Shown here: in pieces, positions 47,001 to 54,921 of the stretch
Layout of the letters: the number at the start of each line of letters is the position of its first letter
How positions within the stretch are numbered: position 1 is the stretch's first letter
Assembly: GCF_034471385.1 (NCBI RefSeq)
Contig: NZ_JARGYU010000001.1
Coordinates: forward strand, 372,001-436,000
Direction of reading: 5' to 3'
From: Lyticum sinuosum
GTDB lineage: Bacteria > Pseudomonadota > Alphaproteobacteria > Rickettsiales > Midichloriaceae
Length of the DNA: 64,000 bases
Program-made: the position numbers and the translations under genes
The notes under the pieces: model-generated
Database searches by the model: none
What the model was told of the DNA's origin: nothing
What the model saw: the letters and a program-made list of their open reading frames with translations, nothing else

Positions 47001-49538
47001 TATGTAACAAGATTAATAGAAACAACTGCTGGTAGATTAATTTTTGCTGAAGCTCTTCCAGAAAATTGCAAAATAAGATTCGATCAGATAAACAAACAAA
47101 TGAATAAGAAGGAAGTATCGAATTTGATAGAAAGTGTTTATAAAAATAGTGGGCAGAAAAATACTGTTAAATTTGCTGATAATATTATGCAATTAGGATT
47201 TAAATATGCTTGTAAATCTGGATTATCTTTTGGTAAAGATGATATGGTTGTTCCTCATACTAAAACAAAGCATGTTAATGATGCTAAAGAGGAAGTGAAG
47301 CAATATGAAATGCAATATTCGGATGGATTAATTACTTCTGGTGAAAGATATAACAAAGTTGTTGATACATGGTCTCGTTGTACAGATTTAATAGGTTCAG
47401 ATGTTTTGAAGTATATATCTTTAAACAAAAATGGTTATCCTATAAAAAATGTTTCAGAAATAAATAGTATATTTATGATGGCTGATTCTGGTGCTCGTGG
47501 GTCAGCAGCACAAATTAGACAGCTTGCTGGTATGAGAGGTCTTATGACTAAACCATCTGGGGAAATTATTGAAACTCCTATTGTATCTAATTTTAGAGAA
47601 GGACTTTCAGTTTATGAATATTTTAATTCTACACATGGTACTAGAAAAGGACTTGCAGATACTGCATTAAAAACTGCTAATTCTGGTTATCTTACCAGAA
47701 AATTAGTTGATGTATCACAAGATTGTATAGTTATTACAGATGATTGTAATACTGATAAATCAATAACTGTGGGGGTTGTAATGGAGAATGGAGAGATTGT
47801 TGTACCTCTTAGAGACCGGATATTAGGTAGAGTAGCTGCAATTGATATATATTATCCAATTCAAGATAAATTGGTAATAAAGAAGAATGAAGTTATAGAT
47901 GAAAAAGTGATAGATATTTTAGAAGAAGCTGGAATAGATTCTATTAAAGTAAGATCTCCTATTATGTGTGATACAAAAGGTGGTATATGTGTGAAGTGTT
48001 ATGGTCGTGATTTATCCAATGGGAAATTAGTAAAAATTGGAACTGCTGTTGGTATTATTGCAGCTCAGTCGATTGGGGAACCTGGAACACAGTTAACTAT
48101 GAGAACCTTTCACATTGGTGGTGCTGCTCAAAAAGCTGTTTTACAATCTAGTGCAATTGCTGCTCATGGTGGTATTTTAAGACTAAGTCATAAAAACATT
48201 GTTATTGATAGTAAAGAAAATAAAATTGTTATGAGTAGAAATTGTGAAGCTATTATTATAGATGAAAAGGGTTGCGAAATAACACGTTGTAAATTGCCAT
48301 ATGGATCAAGTCTTTTATTTGATGAATATGATAATATAAAAATTGGTGCAAAATTAGCAGAATGGGATCCATTTACAATTCCAGTAATAACAGAAAAAAC
48401 TGGAATAATATCACTTGTTGATTTAATTAAAGATGTTTCTGTGAAAGAAGTAATCGATGAAGTTACAGGTATGACCAGCTATGTTGTTATGGATAGTAAA
48501 AGCTATAAGAAAACAGCTGGAGATCTTCATCCATCTATTGTTCTTCAAGATCAAGATGGAAAAGTATTGATTTTAGCTAATGGTATGGAGGCAAAATATC
48601 ATTTACCTGTTAATGCAATATTAAGTGTAAAAGATAAAGATAATGTAAATGCTGGAGATATAATTGCACGTATACCAAAAGAATCGTCAAAGAGTCGCGA
48701 TATCACAGGAGGATTACCACGTGTGGTTGAAATGTTTGAGGCACGTTATCCTAAAGATCATTCTATTATTAGTGAAATAGATGGTTATGTTGAATTTACT
48801 AAAGATTATAAGTCAAAAAGACATATAATAATACGTTCTGATACTAATCCAGATCACTTTGTAGAATATTTTATTGCAAGAGGTCACAATATAACAGTTC
48901 AAGATGGAGATTATGTTAAAAGAGGTTATTTACTAATGGAAGGAAGTCCATCTCCTCATGAAATATTAAGAATTATGGGTGTTGAAGCCTTAACTCATCA
49001 TATAGTAGAAGAAGTACAACAAGTATATCGCCTACAAGGTGTAAATATAAGTGATATACACATTGAAGTTATTGTTAAGCAAATGTTACGTAAAGTAGAA
49101 ATAACCCGCCCTAATGGTACAGTATTTTTAGAAGGTGAAAAAGTTGACAGAGAAGAATTTGAAGAAATAAATAGAAAAACTATTGCTCTTGGGTACGAAC
49201 CTGCAGAGTGTATGTGGGTTTTACAAGGAATTACTAAATCTTCTTTACAAACTAGCTCCTTCTTAGCAGCTGCATCTTTCCAAGAAACAACTAGAGTTAT
49301 TACTAATGCTGCACTAGCAGGAAAGACAGATGAGTTACGTGGACTAAAAGAAAATGTTATTGTAGGAAAATTAGTCCCATCAGGATCAGGATATTGTTTT
49401 ATGAAAGTAAAAGATCAAGCTTTAATACGTGATAGAGAAGTAAGAAAAAAATTAGAAGAGCAAATTAAAGATGAAAAATTGCAGGAGTCAATAGATAAAT
49501 TAGAAAATGATAATGAGATCTCGGTTGCATCGTCTTAA
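41004..49538 (+). CDS. rpoBC: Fused RNA polymerase beta-beta' subunit
   Basis: A single 2844-codon frame encodes both large subunits of RNA polymerase. Residues 1-1385 are RpoB: SQMHRSPGVF, the rifampicin region LSQFVDQTNLLSEITHSRRISALGPGG, DVHSSHYNRMCPIETPEGPN, KMAGRHGNKGVVS and GGRSHFGGQRFGEMECWALEA. Residues 1385-1440 are a polar linker. RpoC follows, with the first zinc site CLCGKYKRMKYRGIICEKCG near 1507, PVIPPDLRP, the catalytic NADFDGDQMAVH at 1897, the second zinc site CDTKGGICVKCYG, and the trigger region IAAQSIGEPGTQLTMRTFH. Fusion is known in Wolbachia and Helicobacter. All catalytic motifs are intact, so this is the working polymerase. Confidence 0.97.
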   Translation: MTIVLQQNINNPVLDNKKHLLYPRKFFNRAFNIGEIDEIPYLIAMQMKSYNDFLQRNIPQNERKNIGIESIFQQVFPVVNETTTIEYMGYEMGDPKYDPYECQQRGVDYSASLKVMLRMIIWSIDENGNKEVDSIKEQVVYMGDIPLMTDSGTFVINGSQRVIVSQMHRSPGVFIFKDNGRSNSLGKYIYSARIIPYHGSWLDMEYDAKDHMYFRIDKKKKILLSTLLYALGLSREEIFKTFYEIKEYTYHDGHWISNFDILDFAGMKVNKEIISYDNEVLVGDNTRITPGIINKLKKKVGCKYYASEDEILGRYFADNITINIEDNNDIFIQSGDLITKDLLDYIKNRDGKISVLMMGGIKTGDYLRTTVLADKNTNREEALVEIYRILRPGEQFSLEVAEKSWYSTFFDPAKYNLSAIGRMKMNLCHGVNISEDVKVLRNEDIIEVIKNLLAIRDGNGEVDDIDSLSNRRIRAVGESIENLFRSCLSRNVRSIIEKASDSTVLHYFVNPRLLGGVIHEFFSTSPLSQFVDQTNLLSEITHSRRISALGPGGLDRNRAGFEARDVHSSHYNRMCPIETPEGPNVGLINSLAMYARINKYGFIETPYIKVDNGKITGEIHYLSSIEEQKYMICASNVERDKNAYILEKRVMCRKDGDFISVPIEEVSYIDLTATQIVSVAASLIPFLEHDDANRALMGANMQRQAVPLIRPQAPIVGTGTESVVAKNSGSVVLAKEDGIVESVDANRIVIISLDSNIESKIKIYNLNKYQKSNHNTLLNQIPIVNVGDYIKAGDVIADGSCTEKGELALGKNLLVAFMPWNGYNFEDAIVISERMVKDDVFTSIHIQQYVIEARDTRLGQEKFTPFIPNASANLLSNLDESGIIRIGAKVKGGDYLVGKVAPKGESLLTPEEKLLQAIFGEKASEVKDASLRVPPGESGTVIGVRIFTRKGIEKNERAILLERDEIEKYSRDYEDKIRILTDFVKNQAIEIFLGEKLIKLRKKILKNCVIVTKNLIENSKIDEIFDFVFESEELMIKLQNLNSFYYNYAQQFKEEFDKKKDRIQSGDDIPQGALQVIKIFIATEKRIQAGDKMAGRHGNKGVVSKIVPIEDMPFLEDGTPIDIVLNPIGVPSRMNIGQILETHLGWASSNLGKRVRKIIDNYYQQNDQKILNDLREELLKIYKNQYDELKINKNNDKICNDLKTCSDSTLLEVGEYLTNGIPFASPIFSGATENDINNILSYVGCDTSGQVKLIDGRTGEYFDRPISIGYIYMLKLDHLVYDKMHMRSTGPYGLVTQQPLGGRSHFGGQRFGEMECWALEAYGAAYTLHELSTIKSDDVVGRTKIYEKICNKEEGYISPSLHGPESFHVMVMELRSLCIDIQEVSIINNRLIEDIENSDNQNNLTNDHISNAAAIDQDNNQTLISEDVDHKKCNRRSINIIDLEKNPEDFVKSRDAISISLASPETIEKIWSHGEVKLPDTINYRTAKPERGGMFCAAIFGPIKDYECLCGKYKRMKYRGIICEKCGVEVTVSQKRRRRMAHIKLASPVVHIWFLRSLPSRISTLLDISLKDVERVLYFNVYIVSNPGLSHFQYGQIINDDEYHNALNQYGEGTFEAGMGANIIRKMLEEFNLHENRTILREELINCNSEIKRKKIVRRLRLIEDFIDSGVKPEWMVLTVLPVIPPDLRPLVMLDGGRFATSDLNELYRRVINRNNRLKRLLELKAPEVIVHNEMRMLQESVDALLDNGRRGKTVTTTNKRPLKSLADMLKGKQGRFRQNLLGKRVDYSGRSVIIAGPHLKLNQCGLPKKMALELFKPFVYARLEKRQIAITISAAKKIVEAETPEVWDILREVTREHPVLLNRAPTLHRLGIQAFEPILIDGMAIQLHPLVCTAFNADFDGDQMAVHIPLSPEAQSEARILMASTKNILSPANGKPIIVPSQDIIQGLYYLTIELPGQKGEGMIFASFAEVEYAVFFKLLDISARIKCRYKILDLDGKYVTRLIETTAGRLIFAEALPENCKIRFDQINKQMNKKEVSNLIESVYKNSGQKNTVKFADNIMQLGFKYACKSGLSFGKDDMVVPHTKTKHVNDAKEEVKQYEMQYSDGLITSGERYNKVVDTWSRCTDLIGSDVLKYISLNKNGYPIKNVSEINSIFMMADSGARGSAAQIRQLAGMRGLMTKPSGEIIETPIVSNFREGLSVYEYFNSTHGTRKGLADTALKTANSGYLTRKLVDVSQDCIVITDDCNTDKSITVGVVMENGEIVVPLRDRILGRVAAIDIYYPIQDKLVIKKNEVIDEKVIDILEEAGIDSIKVRSPIMCDTKGGICVKCYGRDLSNGKLVKIGTAVGIIAAQSIGEPGTQLTMRTFHIGGAAQKAVLQSSAIAAHGGILRLSHKNIVIDSKENKIVMSRNCEAIIIDEKGCEITRCKLPYGSSLLFDEYDNIKIGAKLAEWDPFTIPVITEKTGIISLVDLIKDVSVKEVIDEVTGMTSYVVMDSKSYKKTAGDLHPSIVLQDQDGKVLILANGMEAKYHLPVNAILSVKDKDNVNAGDIIARIPKESSKSRDITGGLPRVVEMFEARYPKDHSIISEIDGYVEFTKDYKSKRHIIIRSDTNPDHFVEYFIARGHNITVQDGDYVKRGYLLMEGSPSPHEILRIMGVEALTHHIVEEVQQVYRLQGVNISDIHIEVIVKQMLRKVEITRPNGTVFLEGEKVDREEFEEINRKTIALGYEPAECMWVLQGITKSSLQTSSFLAAASFQETTRVITNAALAGKTDELRGLKENVIVGKLVPSGSGYCFMKVKDQALIRDREVRKKLEEQIKDEKLQESIDKLENDNEISVASS

Positions 49539-49578
49539 GAATCACATTAAAAATTAAAAAGTGTAAAATTTATGGATA

Positions 49579-50739
49579 TTATAGATTTACACTTATTAAT
49601 TCAAAGTTAATTGGTATAATATTTTCTTTATATATATTCAATTTTATATGAAAAATACTAAATAAATAGTAAGTTATTTTTCTTATAAAAGAATGTATTA
49701 TTTTAAATGTATTATTATTAATATATATTTGTATACTTTTATTACTATATTCTATATTTTTTGATTCTATTTTTACTAATGCATTTTTGTCAATAATCAA
49801 TCTAAAATTTTTTGTTAATAAAAATAATTTTAGTTTTTTTAATTTTTTTATAAAAAGTATAAAATATATTTTATATTTCTTTGAATTAATATTTTTAATA
49901 GGTGTTATTTCATATAATTTTATAAATTTGTAAAATAATTTGATTAAATCAATAGATATTTTACATCTGCAATATTTTATTTGAAAAAAAATCTTTTTTT
50001 TTAATAATACATAACCTATATTAATGAAATAATCTTTGTAATTAGGATTTCTAGATAAATAATCTAAATAAAAATTATATTTTCTTCCTAAAAATTTATT
50101 AACAGTTTTTATATCTCCATATTTTATATATTCTTTTATTTTAGAAGAAGAAATTATATTATTATTAATCTTAATACATGGTATTGAATGATATTCAATA
50201 TTATAAGTAGTCTGATTATACTGATTATATTGATCTATGTATTTTTTTAAAAAAACAGAATTTCCAGATTTATTTTTACCAAAACAAAAATTTTCTCCTG
50301 TAGTGATTGAAATAACTCTATTACTAATAAGTATTTTGATAAAATCTTTTGCTCGAGTATTAGCTAGTTCTTCGTTAAAATCTAAAAACCATATTTCATC
50401 AATTCCTAATTTCGCAATAAATATAATTTTTTCTGATAAAGATATAATATTTTTATATTCTCGGTGAAAATTACTTTTAAATTCATTGGGATGTGGTAAA
50501 AAAGTAATAACCACAGATTTAATATAGTGATTATTAGATTTTTTATATTTTTTTTTAGATTTAGTGATGCAATAATTAATAACAGATTTGTGTCCTAAAT
50601 GAACACCATCAAAATTTCCAATAGCAACAGAATAATAGGAAAATTCATCTGATATATTATTTTGCAGATCAAATAGAGAAAAAAATTTGATTTTAAGGTT
50701 ATTTTTAAAAATTTTCAGATTTAAGTCAATTTTATTCAT
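49579..50739 (-). CDS. ribF: RibF-type FAD synthetase with decayed riboflavin-kinase domain
   Basis: Bifunctional RibF phosphorylates riboflavin to FMN and adenylates FMN to FAD. The N-terminal adenylyltransferase domain is preserved: VAIGNFDGVHLGHKSVINYC, VVITFLPHPNEF, DEIWFLDFNEELANTRAKDF, TTGENFCFGKNKSGN and ISSSKIKEYI. The C-terminal domain aligns in length and spacing with riboflavin kinase, but the flavin/ATP-binding GFPTAN block is replaced by KYCRCK (about residue 255), and the following catalytic region is low-complexity Lys/Ile/Phe. I infer loss of kinase activity with FAD synthesis retained. It converges on rpoBC, 40 bases apart. Confidence 0.85.
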   Translation of the reverse strand: MNKIDLNLKIFKNNLKIKFFSLFDLQNNISDEFSYYSVAIGNFDGVHLGHKSVINYCITKSKKKYKKSNNHYIKSVVITFLPHPNEFKSNFHREYKNIISLSEKIIFIAKLGIDEIWFLDFNEELANTRAKDFIKILISNRVISITTGENFCFGKNKSGNSVFLKKYIDQYNQYNQTTYNIEYHSIPCIKINNNIISSSKIKEYIKYGDIKTVNKFLGRKYNFYLDYLSRNPNYKDYFINIGYVLLKKKIFFQIKYCRCKISIDLIKLFYKFIKLYEITPIKNINSKKYKIYFILFIKKLKKLKLFLLTKNFRLIIDKNALVKIESKNIEYSNKSIQIYINNNTFKIIHSFIRKITYYLFSIFHIKLNIYKENIIPINFELISVNL

Positions 50740-50799
50740 TTAAAATAAAAATTTAGTTAAATCTTAGATTTAATTACTAATTTTTTAAAATATCTAAAA

Positions 50800-51378
50800 T
50801 TATTTTTTTACTCTTTCAATATATTCACAACCTTCAATTTTAACAATAATTCTTTCACCAGATTCAATAAAAGGTGGCACCATTATTCTAACTCCATTAC
50901 TTAAAGTAGCAGGTTTATAAGATGCAGCAGCAGTTTGACCTTTAATAACAGTTTCACAATACTTTACAGTAGCAATAACTGTTGTAGGTAATTTAACAAT
51001 TATAGGAGTATTATTATAAAATTCTACTATAATATTCATTTCCGGTTCAATAAATAATCTTTGTTGCTCATCTGTAATTAAATCAATATTTAAATTAATT
51101 TGTTCAAAAGTATTATTATCCATAGCAACAAAAATCTTATTATTATTATCAGTATATAAAATTTGATAATCTTTTGGATTTAAAGCAGCTTTACTTATAG
51201 TTTCACTACTTCTGTAACGAATATTTATTTTTGTTCCATTTTTTATATCTTTCATTTCAACTTGCATATATGCACCTCCTTTCCCAGGTTGTGTATGCAT
51301 AGTTTTTAATACTAGCCATAAACGATTATCATGATCTATTATATTTCCGATTCTTATATCATTTGCATTTATTTGCAT
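50800..51378 (-). CDS. efp: Translation elongation factor P
   Basis: EF-P relieves ribosome stalling at polyproline. It begins MQINANDIRIGNIID and has the exposed loop PGKGGAYMQVEM with the lysine that other bacteria modify. The three barrel domains end in KPATLSNGVRIMVPPFIESGERI, with ECEY-like GCEYIERVKK at the C-terminus. Length 192 is slightly above the usual 188. It lies upstream of ribF on the minus strand with a 60-base spacer, so co-transcription is possible. It is divergent from the desaturase gene. Confidence 0.95.
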   Translation of the reverse strand: MQINANDIRIGNIIDHDNRLWLVLKTMHTQPGKGGAYMQVEMKDIKNGTKINIRYRSSETISKAALNPKDYQILYTDNNNKIFVAMDNNTFEQINLNIDLITDEQQRLFIEPEMNIIVEFYNNTPIIVKLPTTVIATVKYCETVIKGQTAAASYKPATLSNGVRIMVPPFIESGERIIVKIEGCEYIERVKK

Positions 51379-51663
51379 ATAACAAGTTATTTTTTTATTT
51401 TATATTTATTTTAATTATGTTATTTTTATGAGATGATTGTTTTTGAGCATTAACTTTTTAATTTTTTTATAAGAATTAATTCCAATATTTTTTAATATCA
51501 ACAAGTTTTTATAAAATTCTGTAAGAGTATAATGCAACAAATTCAATAACAAATAGTAAATCATTGCTATTTTCTGTCAATATAAAATGCTTATAAAAAT
51601 AGATAAAATATATTTATAACAAATTAATTCATAATATAATAATGTATTATTAAAAATAATAAA

Positions 51664-52977
51664 ATGGAAAACAAATCAAAAAAACTATTTTATAATTATC
51701 CAGCAATTATTGTTTTAATTTTTTACCCTATACTATTAATAGTACTTGCTATTCTATATAGCAAGACTTTTGGTATAGATAAGAAAGATATTATTATTGC
51801 CACAATTGGATATTATATTTGTAATATAACTGTTGGTATAGGATTACACAGACTTTGGGCACATGGATCATATAAAGTAAAACCTTGGGTAGAAACAGTT
51901 TTAATGATTATTAGTGCTGGTTGTTTACAAGGTCCAGCATTAATTTGGGCATCAGATCACAAATTCCATCATTCTTATGCTGATGGTGAAAATGATCCCC
52001 ATACTCCAGTAAAATATAAAAATAAATTAAAAGGATTACTATGGGCACATATAGGTTGGATGTTAGTAAGTGAACATGAAAATAAACATATTGATAAAGC
52101 TACAATGCTTACATTAGGTAGGAGAAAAATATTATTATTTCAATTAAAATATTATTGGCAACTTGCAACATTTATGAATATCATACCACCAATGATATTG
52201 GGTATGTTTATTTATAATAGTTATTCTTTACATGCCGCATATGCGGGATTTTTATTTGTTGGATTAGGTCGTGCTTTACAACAACAGATGACATTTTGTG
52301 TAAATTCTGTATGTCACTTTAAAGGTACTAAAGAATATGCAAATGATAGTTCATGTGATGTGTGGTGGATGGCACCAATGGTTCTTGGTGAGAATTGGCA
52401 TAATTTTCATCATGCTTTTGGTAGAGATTATAGAAATGGTCACAAATGGTATCATTTTGATATGCATAAATGGATAATATGGGGAATGTATAAATTAGGT
52501 CTGGCTTGGGATTTAGTAATTACATCAGAAGATCGTATCAATGCAACAGTGATAGAAATGAAAAAAAATACTATAAAACCAAGAATGGAATCATTAATAG
52601 CTGCAGCTGAAGCAATAGCAAATGTTGCATCTATTAGATCTAAAGAAATTAGAATGTTTATAAGTGATGTAACTGATAATATTTGTGATGCAAATCAAAT
52701 AATATATACAGAATTTGATGAAATCAAAAAATATTTATTACATCATAGTTCTGATAAAATTGATGAACTTAAATACAATATAACAAATAAATTTAATAAA
52801 GTTAATAAATCTCTTGAAGATCTTCAACAAAAAGCTAAAGATTTTGCTGAATTTGCTAGTAAAAAAATCGAAAATAGTAGAACTTTAAATTTGAATTTTT
52901 TAGAAAAAAGCTTAAAATATTTGCATAAATTGAATATAGAAGCAGAAAAACTTGGAATTCAATACAGTATTAATTAA
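51664..52977 (+). CDS. Acyl-CoA delta-9 fatty-acid desaturase with helical C-terminal extension
   Basis: Membrane di-iron desaturases place a double bond in saturated acyl chains. The three histidine boxes are exact: HRLWAH at 62-67, HKFHH at 99-103 and HNFHH at 246-250, with WHNFHHAFGRDYRNG typical of the stearoyl-CoA desaturase class. Four membrane segments are visible. The catalytic part ends near residue 290. The remaining 145 residues form a charged amphipathic helix series (MESLIAAAEAIANVASI to the end), unlike normal desaturases and phasin-like in character. It is monocistronic between efp and rpsD. Confidence 0.9.
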   Translation: MENKSKKLFYNYPAIIVLIFYPILLIVLAILYSKTFGIDKKDIIIATIGYYICNITVGIGLHRLWAHGSYKVKPWVETVLMIISAGCLQGPALIWASDHKFHHSYADGENDPHTPVKYKNKLKGLLWAHIGWMLVSEHENKHIDKATMLTLGRRKILLFQLKYYWQLATFMNIIPPMILGMFIYNSYSLHAAYAGFLFVGLGRALQQQMTFCVNSVCHFKGTKEYANDSSCDVWWMAPMVLGENWHNFHHAFGRDYRNGHKWYHFDMHKWIIWGMYKLGLAWDLVITSEDRINATVIEMKKNTIKPRMESLIAAAEAIANVASIRSKEIRMFISDVTDNICDANQIIYTEFDEIKKYLLHHSSDKIDELKYNITNKFNKVNKSLEDLQQKAKDFAEFASKKIENSRTLNLNFLEKSLKYLHKLNIEAEKLGIQYSIN

Positions 52978-53010
52978 AATATTTTTTACTACTAATATAT
53001 TTATAAAAAA

Positions 53011-53070
53011 TAATTCATAATAGAGTATCTTATTATAATAATATAATTCATTATATTTTATTATGAATTA
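53011..53070. repeat. 12-bp inverted repeat with 36-base loop before rpsD
   Basis: TAATTCATAATA (53011-53022) is exactly complementary to TATTATGAATTA (53059-53070). It lies 34 bases after the desaturase stop codon and about 55 bases before the rpsD promoter. It may be a transcription terminator or mRNA-stabilising hairpin, but the stem holds only two G-C pairs. Confidence 0.6.
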
Positions 53071-53125
53071 ATTCATTCAGTATAATTAATTATATATAGT
53101 AATAAATACATATCAAAAAAAATAA

Positions 53126-53153
53126 TTGACAATATTATATAGAAAACTATACT
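53126..53153 (+). promoter_or_regulatory. Sigma-70-type promoter for rpsD
   Basis: A perfect TTGACA (53126-53131) is followed after 16 bases by TATACT (53148-53153). Transcription would begin near 53160, about 40 bases before the GTG start of rpsD. This is one of the two best promoter matches I found. Confidence 0.7.
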
Positions 53154-53198
53154 ATTCGATAGTCTAACTATAAAATAAAATTAATTTAAATATCAATA

Positions 53199-53816
53199 GT
53201 GACAAAAATAAAAGAATCTAAATTTAGATCTAGCCGTCGTCTTGGTGTTAATATATGCGGAAGTTCAAAAAATTCTTTTAATAAAAGAAATTATCCACCT
53301 GGAGTTCATGGTCAAAGCTCGCACACTAAAAAGCTGACTACTTATGCAACGCAACTTAGATTTAAACAAATACTCAGAATAATGTATGGTATAAGCGAAA
53401 AACAGTTACGTAACATTTATTTAAAATCAGCAAAGAAAAAAGGTGATACTGGTGAAAACATGATAGCAATGTTGGAATCTAGGTTAATGACAGTAATTTA
53501 TAGAAGTAAGTTTGCTTCATCTATATATGAAGCGAGACAGCTTGTTGGTCATGCGCATTTCTTAGTCAATAACTCTAAGGTAAATGTTCCTAGTTATCAA
53601 CTAAAAGTAGGAGATATAATTTCTATAAAAGATAAATCTAGAAAATTGGAAGTTATTAAAAGGGCTGGTGATAGCTCTGAAAGAATTATTCCTGAATATC
53701 TATCTTTATCACGAGATAATATGTCAATATCTTTTGATGATATACCATCTTTATCATTCGTTCCGAATAATTCTATTATTCAAATTGGACAAGTAATAGA
53801 ATATTACTCCTCATAA
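53199..53816 (+). CDS. rpsD: 30S ribosomal protein S4
   Basis: S4 nucleates assembly of the 30S body. The alphaproteobacterial N-terminus is seen in FRSSRRLGVNICG and NKRNYPPGVHGQ. The S4 RNA-binding domain follows (LESRLMTVIYRSKFASSIYEARQLVGHAHFLVN at about 90-122), then the terminal part ending IGQVIEYYSS. The start is the GTG at 53199, because no ATG lies between the promoter and the conserved N-terminus. Length 205 is normal. It is a single gene upstream of truB, 120 bases away. Confidence 0.96.
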   Translation: MTKIKESKFRSSRRLGVNICGSSKNSFNKRNYPPGVHGQSSHTKKLTTYATQLRFKQILRIMYGISEKQLRNIYLKSAKKKGDTGENMIAMLESRLMTVIYRSKFASSIYEARQLVGHAHFLVNNSKVNVPSYQLKVGDIISIKDKSRKLEVIKRAGDSSERIIPEYLSLSRDNMSISFDDIPSLSFVPNNSIIQIGQVIEYYSS

Positions 53817-53936
53817 TATTTTTCATAATCTTAAATTTAAATTAAAATTAGATTAAAAAATTATTATGTTAGAATTATTGTGTTAGAAGTATATTTTTAG
53901 TTCTTTTTTGGATTTTTTAGCGTTTTTCTATATCCG

Positions 53937-54683
53937 ATGAAAAATTTAGGATTAGATGGATGGCTTTTAATAAATAAGCCTATTGGAATTAGTTCTTTCA
54001 AGGCTCTTTTTCCTATAAAAAGACTCTTGAATAACCTATCTGATACAAAAATTAAAGTTGGTCATGCTGGAACTTTAGATCCTGAAGCATCTGGTCTTCT
54101 TTTAGTTGGAATAGGAAAAGCTACTAAATTAATGCAATATGCTGTTAATGCAAATAAAGAATATGAATTTGCGATAAAATGGGGTGAAAAAACTACAACT
54201 GATGATCATACTGGTGTAATTATATCTGCTAGTAATATAACTCCCGAATTAAATGATATAAATAAAATTATACCTCAATTTGAAGGTAGTATAAAACAAA
54301 TTCCGCCTCAATATTCTTCACTGAGAGTTAATGGTAGAAGAGCTTATATGTTAGCTAGACAAAAAAAGGAATTCTGTTTAAAATCTCGTGATGTTATAGT
54401 AAACTCATTAGAGATTATATCTCATGATATAAAAACAAGGTGTACAAAATTAAGAGTAAATTGTTCATCTGGATTTTATATAAGATCTTTAGCAAGGGAT
54501 ATGGGGGATGTTTTAAGATGTTATGGTCATACTATCTCAATATATCGCACGAAAATAAGTGATTTTTTAGTTGAAAATTCTCATAATTTAGAATATATAA
54601 TAAAATTGGCTGCTACCTCTGTTTCAACATTTGAACAATGGTTTCATGTCAATATAAAACCATTAAATATTATATTTAAATGA
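53937..54683 (+). CDS. truB: tRNA pseudouridine-55 synthase
   Basis: TruB makes pseudouridine 55 in the T-loop of tRNAs. The protein begins GLDGWLLINKPIGISSF and carries the catalytic VGHAGTLDPEASGLLLVGIGKATK (Asp at about 47), then IPPQYSSLRVNGRRAYMLAR and SGFYIRSLARDMG. At 248 residues it lacks most of the C-terminal PUA-like region of longer TruB proteins. It opens the conserved truB-rpsO-pnp cluster; its usual partner rbfA is not upstream. Confidence 0.95.
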   Translation: MKNLGLDGWLLINKPIGISSFKALFPIKRLLNNLSDTKIKVGHAGTLDPEASGLLLVGIGKATKLMQYAVNANKEYEFAIKWGEKTTTDDHTGVIISASNITPELNDINKIIPQFEGSIKQIPPQYSSLRVNGRRAYMLARQKKEFCLKSRDVIVNSLEIISHDIKTRCTKLRVNCSSGFYIRSLARDMGDVLRCYGHTISIYRTKISDFLVENSHNLEYIIKLAATSVSTFEQWFHVNIKPLNIIFK

Positions 54684-54750
54684 TGAAAGTTAAATAATTT
54701 TATTTTAAAGTAAATTGTAATCAAATAAATATGACTAAGCAATGGTTTAG

Positions 54751-54815
54751 TATTTTACTTCTACTTTTAATATAAATAGTTGCAGGTTTATAAATCTACA
54801 TGTAGAAGTAAAATA
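54751..54815. repeat. 14-bp perfect inverted repeat between truB and rpsO
   Basis: TATTTTACTTCTAC (54751-54764) is exactly complementary to GTAGAAGTAAAATA (54802-54815), with a 37-base loop that contains its own small stem (AGGTT/AATCT). It lies 107 bases before rpsO. S15 commonly represses its own translation through a structured leader, and the element would be in that position if transcription starts upstream. It could equally be a terminator or processing site after truB. Confidence 0.65.
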
Positions 54816-54921
54816 AAAATCATTTGCATTTCATGAATTCGACATATCAGACGGATTAATTAGATTAAATCTCATTATCAGGTGACTTGTCATAAATTAA
54901 TAAAAATTAACAAATATAAAA

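Noticed and set aside
41004..49538. The joined rpoB and rpoC frames might be an assembly or sequencing error.
   Set aside because: The linker is long, polar and in frame, both halves are complete, and the same fusion is known in Wolbachia.
54684..54921. Possible tRNA in the truB-rpsO spacer because of its strong stem.
   Set aside because: No T-loop motif, anticodon arm or CCA-adjacent acceptor stem can be drawn; I found no tRNA in any spacer.
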